The translations under genes were made by a program, and so were the position numbers. 13,301 nucleotides of DNA, from the NCBI GenBank assembly GCA_030042375.1, contig JASHZU010000276.1, positions 1-13,301 on the forward strand, given 5' to 3'. Shown here in pieces: positions 6,535-13,040 of this stretch (positions are counted from its first letter, which is position 1; each line of letters opens with the position of its first letter). The notes below the pieces were generated by a model. The model was not told the origin of the DNA, did not search any database, and worked only from the letters and a program-made list of their open reading frames with translations. Origin of the DNA: Verrucomicrobiia bacterium (GTDB lineage: Bacteria > Verrucomicrobiota > Verrucomicrobiae > Limisphaerales > UBA11358).

Positions 6535-7737
6535 GGCGGGTTTCCACTCGTGAACGGCTAAAGCCGCGGCCCCCAGTGCTCCGCTGTATTCACCCATAGT
6601 GGAGTTGATAATCAGTGGAGGCTCTACCCCGGTAGACTTCAGTATCTCTTGCGCCTTCGTTCGCAAGGGGCGCAGTAGGGTATCACCCAATAGGGTCAAT
6701 GGGCCGGCAAGAATAACACGGGAAGGCGCCAGGGCCAATGCCAGCTGGCTTACTGCCCAACCCAGAAAATGAGCGGCGACTTCGATGACTTGCATCGTCA
6801 AAATATCACATTGGCTGGCTGCACGAACCACATCTGCCATTGTCAGCGGTTGAGTTTGGCTGGCGAGAATTGTCTTTTCCTTGGCTTTTTTCGCCCGCTC
6901 CAGGGCATTAAGAATGGCGCGGACCGATGCGACTTCCTGCAGTTCCACTTCCCCTGAAACCGTCGAAGCATCTGCTGAAAAGAACCGATTCGCAGCCAAT
7001 ATCGGCCACGGGCAACGCCATCGCCCAATTTCCCCGGCCCGAAAATCTGCTCCGCGCAGAAGCTGGCTATTCGCCACGATGCCGGTGCCAATGCCGCTGC
7101 GAATACCCATGCACAACCAATCTTCAATGTTTCGTCCCTGGCCGAACCATAACTCAGCAAGCGCCATGGAACGCACGTTGTTTTCCAAATAAACCGGCAC
7201 GTTAAAATGGTCAGCCAGCGGCGCCACCAGTGAAACGTTTTGCCAGTCGTGGATATATTTATAGTGTAAGGCAACGCCGCGAATAGGATCAACGTATCCC
7301 GGAACACCGACACCGATGGCCAGCAGTTGGGCAGGGTATTCGGGAAGCACTTCGACAATCGCTTCCTTAATCTTTTTTATGATTTCCGGCACCGTGTCAG
7401 AATCATAAATATTTCTGTGCTCGTGTTTCAGCGGCTGACTGGAAAAATCCATGGACGTGACCATGATATTTCGCGCTTCAAAATCGACTCCAATGAATTG
7501 CCCGCCATCGGGATTTAAGTGCAGAGCGGTGGGCGGACGTCCCGGCTCATCTGTTTTTTCCGTGCTTTGTGATTCTTTTAGAAAGCCGCGAACGATCAAT
7601 CGTTCGGTGTAATTGGTTACCGTTGAGGGTGCCACCTGGAGCTTTCGGGCAAGCAGGCTGCGCGAAATCCCCGGAGAAGAACGCACCCCTTTTAGGATTT
7701 CTGTTTCAATGAAGACTTGTTCCGTGCTGACTTTCAT
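6532..7737 (-). CDS. ROK-family transcriptional regulator (NagC/XylR type)
   Basis: This 401-residue protein has an N-terminal winged helix-turn-helix (about residues 13-60; ISRSLLARKLQVAPSTVTNY is the helix pair) and a ROK sugar-kinase-like domain (about 78-395) with GVGVPG near 143-148 and the loop RSGIGTG at 213-219. NagC/XylR proteins repress sugar operons until a sugar or sugar phosphate binds the ROK domain. Two departures mark it as a regulator and not a kinase. The usual catalytic Asp (NDA motif) is replaced in LENNVRSMALAE (Asn186-Asn187). The zinc motif GHxxxxxxCxCGxxGC is missing: GEIG (235-238) is followed by Arg instead of His and only one scattered Cys. It follows the monooxygenase by 4 bases and overlaps the symporter by 1, so it probably controls its own operon. 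The operator is unknown. Confidence 0.93.
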   Translation of the reverse strand: MKVSTEQVFIETEILKGVRSSPGISRSLLARKLQVAPSTVTNYTERLIVRGFLKESQSTEKTDEPGRPPTALHLNPDGGQFIGVDFEARNIMVTSMDFSSQPLKHEHRNIYDSDTVPEIIKKIKEAIVEVLPEYPAQLLAIGVGVPGYVDPIRGVALHYKYIHDWQNVSLVAPLADHFNVPVYLENNVRSMALAELWFGQGRNIEDWLCMGIRSGIGTGIVANSQLLRGADFRAGEIGRWRCPWPILAANRFFSADASTVSGEVELQEVASVRAILNALERAKKAKEKTILASQTQPLTMADVVRAASQCDILTMQVIEVAAHFLGWAVSQLALALAPSRVILAGPLTLLGDTLLRPLRTKAQEILKSTGVEPPLIINSTMGEYSGALGAAALAVHEWKPA

Positions 7738-7741
7738 TTGT

Positions 7742-8902
7742 TTAGTGGCGTGGTCCAGTGGTCAAAGGCGTTACTGGGATCGTGGCAGGAACCCGCCCCT
7801 GGACGACCGGCAGTTTACAGGTTTTAAGTGATGGCAGAACGTACCGCGCAAATAATTCGCACTCGGGCTTGTGTGGATAACCCGAAAAAATAAAAGATCG
7901 GATTCCCATTTCAATGTACCGCTGGATCTTCTGAAGTATTTGTTTGGGCGAACCGACCAGGGCGCTACCGCAGCCGGAGCGCGCACGACCGATCCCCGAC
8001 CAAAGATGTTCTTCGATATAATCATCTTTTGATTGGGCGCGCAGTTCATCCTGGCGCAATACACCGGCTGATTTGCTGTCTTGCGATCGTGCTTTAATTT
8101 CAGCGCCTTTTGCGGCGTCCAATTTCGATATCAATCGTTTTGCAAAATCCTGGGCTTCCTGTTCGGTCTCACGAACAATGACATGAATGCGCAGCCCAAA
8201 GTCGATCTTGCGGCCATAAGCAGCAGCACGCGTACTTAATTCTGCCATGGTCGCGGCCAAATGATTTTCCGGTTCCGGCCACATAAGGAATACATCACAA
8301 TGTTTCGCGCAAAGATCCTTGGCGGGATTTGAAATGCCCCCAAAATAAAGCAGCGGGCCGCCATTTTGCTGGTAAGGTTTTATTGGTTCTGAAGGCAAAT
8401 TAAGATTGTAAAAGTTGCCTTTAAATTCTATCCGGTCGCGCGTCCATGCCTGCTTAAGTATCTGGATAATCTCATCCGAACGCGCATAACGGATCTCGTT
8501 AGACTCCGAATTTCCCGGCAGATCTGATGAAATGATGTTAACGGTAAGCCGCCCTTTCATTATATGATCCAGGGTTGATATATGACGCGCCAACATGGGC
8601 GGGTGGATTTCCCCCATTCGAATGGCTACCAGATGCTGGATTTGCTTCGTTAAAATGGCTGTGGCTCCCGCAAAAACAAACGGCTCCTGCCCCGGATTGA
8701 ACGAAGAAGGCATGAGGATATTTTGGTAACCAAGTCGATCAGCAGTGGTGACAATATCCGAACAATGTTCAAAACTGCTGCGATATTGTCCGTCCGGAAC
8801 GCCAAGAAATTCGTAATCATCGTTACACAATGCTGAAAACCAGGCGACTTCAACAGCCCGCTCGGGAGTGCGGATTAAAATAGATGGCGGTTGACCACTC
8901 AT
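7742..8902 (-). CDS. FMNH2-dependent monooxygenase, SsuD-like (luciferase-like family)
   Basis: This 386-residue protein has nearly the length of E. coli SsuD (381). SsuD uses reduced FMN and oxygen to cleave alkanesulfonates to aldehyde and sulfite. Long stretches follow Ssu[60 protein letters not shown] and [17 protein letters not shown], ending in FSGYPHKPE. Arg238 and His240 match SsuD Arg226/His228, and Arg308 matches Arg297. The segment around SsuD Cys54 (GRSCEDAW) is replaced by SFNPGQEPF, and the first His of SsuD (THGDGH) by Asn/Asp (CNDDY), so the substrate may differ. No flavin reductase lies nearby. It heads a sugar-uptake/glycosidase operon, an unusual place for SsuD. Sulfoquinovose monooxygenases belong to this family, so a sulfonated sugar is conceivable but unproven. 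No signal peptide is seen; it is cytoplasmic. Confidence 0.88.
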   Translation of the reverse strand: MSGQPPSILIRTPERAVEVAWFSALCNDDYEFLGVPDGQYRSSFEHCSDIVTTADRLGYQNILMPSSFNPGQEPFVFAGATAILTKQIQHLVAIRMGEIHPPMLARHISTLDHIMKGRLTVNIISSDLPGNSESNEIRYARSDEIIQILKQAWTRDRIEFKGNFYNLNLPSEPIKPYQQNGGPLLYFGGISNPAKDLCAKHCDVFLMWPEPENHLAATMAELSTRAAAYGRKIDFGLRIHVIVRETEQEAQDFAKRLISKLDAAKGAEIKARSQDSKSAGVLRQDELRAQSKDDYIEEHLWSGIGRARSGCGSALVGSPKQILQKIQRYIEMGIRSFIFSGYPHKPECELFARYVLPSLKTCKLPVVQGRVPATIPVTPLTTGPRH

Positions 8903-8967
8903 GTTACCACTCTAATACTTTTTTAAAAAATAAAATTAACCCAATAAATACTATCCAAAACGTCGTT

Positions 8968-8995
8968 ATTTTCTATTTGTATGTGTATTTGTCAA
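8968..8995 (-). promoter_or_regulatory. Candidate sigma70-type promoter for the five-gene operon
   Basis: On the minus strand, TTGACA (8995-8990) is a perfect -35 box; after a 16-base spacer comes GAAAAT (8973-8968), 4 of 6 matches to TATAAT. The start of transcription would fall near 8961, giving a 5' untranslated region of about 60 bases before the monooxygenase ATG at 8902. No other good promoter is seen within the operon, whose gene gaps are at most 18 bases. Confidence 0.45.
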
Positions 8996-9029
8996 CCTCA
9001 TTTGAAAGAATTAAGACAAAAGTTCTTAA

Positions 9030-9051
9030 AATCAGCAAAAAACTGCTGATT
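9030..9051. repeat. Perfect 8-bp inverted repeat (hairpin)
   Basis: AATCAGCA (9030-9037) and TGCTGATT (9044-9051) are exact complements around a 6-base loop. It lies about 35 bases upstream of the candidate -35 box of the minus-strand operon. A/T-rich sequence flanks both sides. It could be an operator for the ROK regulator or a structural element; a terminator role is unlikely because no gene ends here. Confidence 0.5.
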
Positions 9052-9082
9052 AAATTAAAAAATATCCCCGCGCAGCTAAGGC

Positions 9083-9096
9083 ATTGAGCTCTCAAT
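9083..9096. repeat. 14-base palindrome, possible operator
   Basis: ATTGAG (9083-9088) and CTCAAT (9091-9096) are inverted repeats around a CT centre. The length and symmetry suit a dimeric DNA-binding protein. It sits in the divergent region about 90 bases upstream of the operon -35 candidate and 120 bases upstream of the plus-strand -35 candidate. No regulator can be tied to it from sequence alone. Confidence 0.3.
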
Positions 9097-9217
9097 AAAC
9101 TTGCCAACCTCGTTCTTTTTGGTCGTATTGATAATTTATAAGACGACGAGATAAATTAACTAACTAATTTGAAATAAGCAACTTAAAATTATTACTGAAG
9201 AAATAAATAAATATCGA

Positions 9218-9246
9218 TTGACTCGGTCGTTATTTTGGTTTAGTAT
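9218..9246 (+). promoter_or_regulatory. Candidate sigma70-type promoter for the small membrane protein and M14-like gene
   Basis: TTGACT (9218-9223) is followed after exactly 17 bases by TAGTAT (9241-9246). The -35 matches 5 of 6 bases and the -10 matches 4 of 6. It reads toward the 53-residue gene at 9382, leaving a leader of about 130 bases. Confidence 0.4.
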
Positions 9247-9381
9247 TCGCGCAAGTGATGGTCTTTTGATTCTACCCCTTCCGGTGGAGAATCCTTATTC
9301 GACCCTTTTCAAGGGAGATTTGCAAATATTACATGTGTGACAAAAAATCAAAGAATTGCTGCCAATAGATAAATATAAACA

Positions 9382-9543
9382 ATGCGACGCCACCTTGAAA
9401 AAGTTTTGTTCCCGAACCTGGATCGTTCACGGCGACGGTACGAGACGAATGTTTTGCTCGCCACCGTGTCTGTCGGCCTGGCCGTCGGGGGCATCCTGAC
9501 AGCGGTAATCTTCTATTACAATTCGCGGAACCATATCCATTAA
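9382..9543 (+). CDS. Small single-pass membrane protein, 53 residues, unknown function
   Basis: An ATG at 9382 opens a 53-codon frame ending in TAA at 9541-9543; an in-frame TAA at 9376-9378 excludes a longer start. The product has a basic, hydrophilic N-terminus (MRRHLEKVLFPNLDRSRRRY), then one hydrophobic segment of about 22 residues (VLLATVSVGLAVGGILTAVI) and a short polar tail with Tyr-Tyr and two His. The positive-inside rule puts the N-terminus in the cytoplasm. The M14-like gene starts 6 bases after its stop, so the two are very likely cotranscribed and perhaps functionally linked. The codon use and clean membrane helix make it more credible than a chance frame. The Shine-Dalgarno is weak. 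I do not recognise a family. Confidence 0.6.
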   Translation: MRRHLEKVLFPNLDRSRRRYETNVLLATVSVGLAVGGILTAVIFYYNSRNHIH

Positions 9544-9549
9544 ATAATT

Positions 9550-10389
9550 ATGAAAGCGATTGCTCCTTCTCAACATGTCTCAATCCCATTAGGCCCTGAC
9601 GCCTTGCAGAAACAAAAAACGCCAATCCATTCGTTGCTAAAGCCATTATTGGATCTTTCGGAAAATTCTGATTTTCTGATTGCTGGTTCCGCAGGCGAAT
9701 TTACTGCTGACAACACCCTATTCCAGCTTCCGCGATTTATTTTCATGGGACCGGGAGGCGGTGGTGACACGTTGCGTCTCGGCATCTTTGCCGGCTTTTA
9801 CGGAAACCAATCCGAAGGAGCTGAGGCACTGATTGAATTCTTGCAAAAGCTTGAATTTAGCCCGGAAATTGCCAATGGGTATCACATCTACGTTTATCCT
9901 GTTTGCAACCCCACCGGCTTCGCCGCCAAAAGCCGTTACAATTTTGCTGGTGAAGACCTTACCAAGCATTTTTGGAAAGGTTCTTCGCAACCGGAAGTTT
10001 ATTACCTGGAACGGGAAATCGGCGTGCTTCAATTTCATGGCGCCATTTCAGTTAACATCCAGGATAATTTTGAGAGTTTCGCCCTGGAGATCAACCGGAG
10101 CGCTATTTTGTCCAGGACATTGGCTAAACCGGCAATACAGGCAACTCAACGATTTCTTCCGGGAAGCAACACTTTAAAAGCGGACGCGGATGTCACAGGA
10201 AGTTCACCCGCCTTTTATGCCAAAGATTTTCTCACGGCAGGCCGGGAATTAGAACCCGTCCCCTTCGAGCTTCATTTGGGCATTCCGGGACGAATCCCCA
10301 AGCCTTCTCAAACTCACGGAACTGTGAGCGCGCTCACCTCAATCCTGGATACCTATCGTAGTTTGTTGTCGATCGGACAAAATATTTGA
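9550..10389 (+). CDS. M14 carboxypeptidase-fold protein, probably catalytically inactive
   Basis: This 279-residue protein resembles the M14/succinylglutamate-desuccinylase group of zinc hydrolases in overall pattern: FMGPGGGGDTLRLGIFAGF, YPVCNPTGF (119 on; compare NPDGF), NFAGEDLTKHFWKGSSQPE (compare DLNRxFW), ISVNIQDN, and a C-terminal YRSLLSIGQNI like YRxFLSYAQNI. Every residue expected for catalysis appears changed. The HGDEPEG zinc motif reads YGNQSEG, so His and Glu become Tyr84 and Gln87. The third zinc ligand in the SLH motif becomes Asn159. The Asn-Arg pair of DLNR becomes Thr-Lys. The LETP catalytic Glu becomes Gly244. The frame is nonetheless intact over full length, so it is probably a maintained pseudoenzyme with a binding or structural role. 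No signal peptide is seen. It follows a small membrane protein by 6 bases. Family placement is by motif memory only. Confidence 0.72.
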   Translation: MKAIAPSQHVSIPLGPDALQKQKTPIHSLLKPLLDLSENSDFLIAGSAGEFTADNTLFQLPRFIFMGPGGGGDTLRLGIFAGFYGNQSEGAEALIEFLQKLEFSPEIANGYHIYVYPVCNPTGFAAKSRYNFAGEDLTKHFWKGSSQPEVYYLEREIGVLQFHGAISVNIQDNFESFALEINRSAILSRTLAKPAIQATQRFLPGSNTLKADADVTGSSPAFYAKDFLTAGRELEPVPFELHLGIPGRIPKPSQTHGTVSALTSILDTYRSLLSIGQNI

Positions 10390-10561
10390 AAAAATTGAAG
10401 CCATCATCGAAATGGCTTGGGCCGGCAAAATTGGCGACGGAAAAATCTTTGTGTGCGGCATGACAATCCTGAAGTTGTGGGTTTTTTGTCTGCAAGATTT
10501 TGCAATTGAGACCGTACGGGTCACTGAGGGGGGCGAAAGGCACCCGCTGCAATTGACGTGA
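10385..10561 (+). pseudogene. Remnant of a PII nitrogen-regulatory protein (GlnB/GlnK C-terminal part)
   Basis: Directly behind, and slightly overlapping, the stop of the M14-like gene is a frame reading FEKIEAIIEMAWAGKIGDG followed by KIFV. This matches the PII C-terminal signature (EKVxEAIxxAARTGKIGDGKIFV), including the Gly-Lys-Ile-Gly-Asp-Gly motif. Beyond KIFV it departs: an unfamiliar stretch of about 20 residues is followed by ETVRVTEGGER, which faintly recalls the usual VRIRTGExGE ending, and it stops at 10559-10561. In a neighbouring frame the same bases give RTG and AAID, as if frameshifts had occurred. The T-loop half of PII is absent and there is no start codon with a ribosome site, so I call it a decayed fragment. 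PII proteins report nitrogen and energy status to transporters and enzymes. An inverted repeat (AAGCCAT/ATGGCTT, 10398-10418) lies inside it. Confidence 0.6.
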
Positions 10562-10669
10562 GAAAGGACAAGGAATGACGGGTTTGGGCTAAGATGGCAC
10601 TTGCTGGAAACTCCATTTATTTCCTGAGATCACTGATGAAAAATTATTAGAAGTGCCGAAGTCAAAGAT
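10390..10669. other. Gap between the M14-like and prepilin genes
   Basis: Apart from the PII remnant (to 10561), the remaining 108 bases show no gene. I see no convincing sigma70 promoter for the prepilin gene; the closest hexamers are poorly spaced. No terminator with a T-run is visible after the M14-like gene. Confidence 0.45.
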
Positions 10670-11425
10670 ATGAAACAAAATGGTTTTACGCTCATAGAGC
10701 TGCTAATTGTCATTGCTATTATCGCAATTTTGGCGGCGATACTATTGCCGGTGCTGGATATGGCCAAACAGAAGGCGTGGCAATCCAGCTGTCTCAATAA
10801 CCACAAGCAATTGGCTATGGCATGGTCCATTTATAAAGATGACAACAACGGAGCCTTTGCAATTGATGATCCCAACACTGGGACAGGAGAATTGGGATGG
10901 ACGAATTTGCCAAGCTGGGTATATGGAGATATGCAAACGCCCGCTGATACAACAAATGCGACGTTAATTCAAATGGGCTTGCTTTATCCTGATGTAAATA
11001 GCGCTGGCATTTATCATTGCCCCGCTGACCAGTTAAGCGGCCATGATCGCAGTTACAGTATGCAGGCTCAATTGGCCCCTTATGCTATGGGACAACCTAT
11101 CGTTGTTGATCCGGGTTATCCGCCGATGTATTCGGAAATTCAAATCCGAGAAACATCGCCTTCCTCTACGATCGTTTTTTTAGATGAAAGTCCTAATACC
11201 ATAAATGACGGATTTTTTGCCGTGCTGGTGGATGCAAGTCAATGGGGTACTGACCTTCCCGCTTATTGGCATACACATGGATGTAATTTTTCCTTCGCAG
11301 ACGGGCACGCGGAGTATTGGCGATGGGGTGATGCTCGAACATCCTCTCCCAACCCGAATGCCGGGAGCCCTCCCTATCCGGATCTAATTCACCTTCAAAA
11401 CTGTCTCGGTTATGTCGCGCAATGA
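10670..11425 (+). CDS. Prepilin-like (type II secretion pseudopilin-type) protein with H-X9-DG motif
   Basis: This 251-residue protein opens with a class III signal, MKQNG then [21 protein letters not shown] prepilin peptidase would cut after Gly5 and methylate Phe6, and Glu10 (position +5) is present. The hydrophobic helix runs to about residue 28 and is followed by a soluble domain with paired Cys residues. Near the C-terminus, [12 protein letters not shown] (from residue 201) is the H-X9-DG motif of the prepilin group that is highly multiplied in Planctomycetes, Verrucomicrobia and Lentisphaerae. The product is expected to sit in the inner membrane and assemble into a pilus-like fibre, or act as a lone surface or secretion-linked protein. 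No assembly genes (ATPase, peptidase, secretin) lie nearby, so it appears as an orphan. The ATG is placed by the signal peptide; the ribosome site is poor. Confidence 0.88.
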   Translation: MKQNGFTLIELLIVIAIIAILAAILLPVLDMAKQKAWQSSCLNNHKQLAMAWSIYKDDNNGAFAIDDPNTGTGELGWTNLPSWVYGDMQTPADTTNATLIQMGLLYPDVNSAGIYHCPADQLSGHDRSYSMQAQLAPYAMGQPIVVDPGYPPMYSEIQIRETSPSSTIVFLDESPNTINDGFFAVLVDASQWGTDLPAYWHTHGCNFSFADGHAEYWRWGDARTSSPNPNAGSPPYPDLIHLQNCLGYVAQ

Positions 11426-11516
11426 AAGCAGGGGCCCACAGTGCCAACCTTGGGGTAATCAACGGCATAATGTCTGTGAAATTGGCATTTTATTCCACGT
11501 TCAGTTTCAAATGAGA

Positions 11517-11547
11517 TTGACACCATATATGGCTATGGTGGTATTAC
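11517..11547 (+). promoter_or_regulatory. Candidate promoter with 19-base spacer and internal inverted repeat
   Basis: TTGACA (11517-11522) and TATTAC (11542-11547) are separated by 19 bases, longer than the normal 17. The inverted repeat CACCATA (11521-11527) / TATGGTG (11534-11540) fills the spacer. This is the arrangement of promoters activated by MerR-type regulators, which shorten an overlong spacer by twisting the DNA. No merR-like gene lies in the window. Transcription would begin near 11554, in front of the oxidoreductase gene. Confidence 0.4.
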
Positions 11548-11568
11548 TTGCCAGCCGACTGGATAACC

Positions 11569-11573
11569 GGAGG
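11569..11573 (+). promoter_or_regulatory. GGAGG Shine-Dalgarno ahead of the oxidoreductase
   Basis: This strong ribosome site is ideally spaced (8 bases) for an ATG at 11582, which is out of frame with the oxidoreductase and opens a 43-codon frame ending at 11713. The in-frame ATG at 11593 is 19 bases from the site. Either the ribosome uses the 11593 ATG with poor spacing, or a short overlapping frame is translated first. Confidence 0.5.
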
Positions 11574-11592
11574 ATTTTTAAATGAAAATATC

Positions 11593-13014
11593 ATGGAACA
11601 GCATACTCTTACCGGTTTACCGTCTAAAAACAACTTTCACGTGGCCGTTATTGGAGGTGGGGCGAGCGGAATTTTATCCGCGATACAACTACTGCAACAA
11701 AAACTGCCTATAGTTGTTCACGTTTTTAACGATGGATTTGAAATGGGGCGCGGGGTTGCCTATTCCGCCATAAGCGATCCGATGGTCTTAAATGTGCCGG
11801 CGGGCAACATGAGCGCCTTTCCCGACGCGCCCGATCACTTTGCCGAGTGGCTAAAAGAACGGTACGCCACGCGCTATTCCAGGCAGGCATTCGTGCCGCG
11901 TTCTATTTACGGTGATTACTTGCAGCATGTTTTGCAAATTGCCAAACGTGACTCTCCTCTGGGAAGTATCCAAAATTATCATGGTTACATCGTAAAACTC
12001 CTGCCACGAAAACCCGGTTATGCGGTTTTTTTTGGCGATAAAGAAATTTTTGCGGACGCGGTTATTTTAGCTTTGGGAAATGTTTCATCCTCGAATTCAA
12101 ATTCGAGCAGCGGGTTTCTTGCCTCGGATGCGCGTTATATCCCTCATCCCTGGTCGGAAACGGAAAAAATCCTTAAAATTGGAGGGCAGGGACCAGTGGT
12201 GATTTTGGGTTCGGGCCTAACTGCGGTCGATATGATTCTCCAACTCCGTCAGCAGGGGTATCAGGGCAATATCCATTTAATTTCTCGCCGGGGCCAATGG
12301 CCTGCAGTGCATAAATTAGGCCTGCCCGCCGTACCCGGCGACGCCTCTCAACTTGTGGGGATATCTCCCCGCAAGCTAATTCAATTGATTCATAAAAAAA
12401 TTCATGTGTTGGAAAATTCAGGAGGTGATTGGCGACAGGCGATTGATGGCCTGCGCCCTGCAACCAATTCTATTTGGAGCAGTTGGTCCCATCGGCAGCG
12501 TGAAAGTTTTCTCCGTCATTTACAAACATTTTGGAATATTCACCGGCATCGAATTGCACCTGAGGTATGGAGTTCACTTGATCGGGAAATAAAAAGCGGA
12601 TCTGTGCGATTGGAAGCGGGACGAATCACCGCAATTCGTCCTGAAAATCACGGCCTGGTTGTTGCCTACCGTCCGCGCTGCCATGATATCGTGCAGGAAC
12701 TCCGGGCAACCTTTGTTATCGGTTGCACTGGTTTAGAAACATTGGAAATGCCATACTCCCGTCAGTTGATCCAATCCCTAATTGAGCAAAATTTGGCGCA
12801 ACTTGATCCGTTAAATCTTGGACTGGCCACGGCGCCGGGGGGAGAAGTAGTCAATGCCAGCGGTCAGCCGGTCCCTGGTCTATATGCAATTGGACCGTTA
12901 CGTCGTGGAAACTTGTGGGAAACAACCGCCATTCCGGAAATCAGGGTCCAGGCCAAGGCTGTTGTCCGCGAGATTTTGGATTATTTAACAAATGGATATA
13001 AGTCCACAGCCTAA
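11593..13014 (+). CDS. FAD/NAD(P)-binding oxidoreductase, YdhS-like
   Basis: This 473-residue flavoprotein starts with a Rossmann FAD site, VAVIGGGASGILSA (about residues 17-30). Family features follow: GRGVAYSAISDPMVLNVPAG, with the VPAGNMSAFPD segment typical of the YdhS/NAD_binding_9 group, and a second dinucleotide site VVILGSGLTAVDMIL near residue 203. Further on are LISRRG, FVIGCTG, and LYAIGPLRRGNLWETTAIPEIR near the C-terminus, which completes the FAD pocket. Such proteins are cytoplasmic and mostly of unknown substrate. I use the ATG at 11593 because the probable transcription start (about 11554) lies downstream of the alternative TTG at 11548, and the product then begins a few residues before the Rossmann strand. 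A cysteine-synthase-like gene follows after 26 bases and may be cotranscribed. Confidence 0.87.
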   Translation: MEQHTLTGLPSKNNFHVAVIGGGASGILSAIQLLQQKLPIVVHVFNDGFEMGRGVAYSAISDPMVLNVPAGNMSAFPDAPDHFAEWLKERYATRYSRQAFVPRSIYGDYLQHVLQIAKRDSPLGSIQNYHGYIVKLLPRKPGYAVFFGDKEIFADAVILALGNVSSSNSNSSSGFLASDARYIPHPWSETEKILKIGGQGPVVILGSGLTAVDMILQLRQQGYQGNIHLISRRGQWPAVHKLGLPAVPGDASQLVGISPRKLIQLIHKKIHVLENSGGDWRQAIDGLRPATNSIWSSWSHRQRESFLRHLQTFWNIHRHRIAPEVWSSLDREIKSGSVRLEAGRITAIRPENHGLVVAYRPRCHDIVQELRATFVIGCTGLETLEMPYSRQLIQSLIEQNLAQLDPLNLGLATAPGGEVVNASGQPVPGLYAIGPLRRGNLWETTAIPEIRVQAKAVVREILDYLTNGYKSTA

Positions 13015-13040
13015 TCATAGAATTTCGGTAAAATAAAAAT

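Larger units (their letters stand above)
8903..9381. other. AT-rich divergent intergenic region
   Basis: This 479-base stretch separates the minus-strand operon from the plus-strand genes and is much richer in A and T than the coding regions around it. It holds the operon promoter candidate, an 8-bp hairpin (9030-9051), a short palindrome (9083-9096), a plus-strand promoter candidate (9218-9246) and a small hairpin CCCTT-TTC-AAGGG (9303-9315) in the presumed leader of the 53-residue gene. A frame at 8884-9087 (67 codons, Lys/Leu/Ile-rich) has no recognisable motif and runs across the promoter, so I do not call it a gene. Confidence 0.6.

Noticed and set aside
8884..9087. 67-codon Lys/Leu/Ile-rich plus-strand frame in the AT-rich region
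   Set aside because: It overlaps the start of the monooxygenase gene and its likely promoter, has no motif, and AT-rich DNA readily gives such frames.
10398..10418. Hairpin AAGCCAT/ATGGCTT as terminator of the M14-like gene
   Set aside because: No T-run follows, and the bases are explained as codons of the PII remnant.
11548..11592. TTG start giving a 488-residue oxidoreductase
   Set aside because: It lies upstream of the probable transcription start, and the extra residues precede the Rossmann strand without any family similarity.
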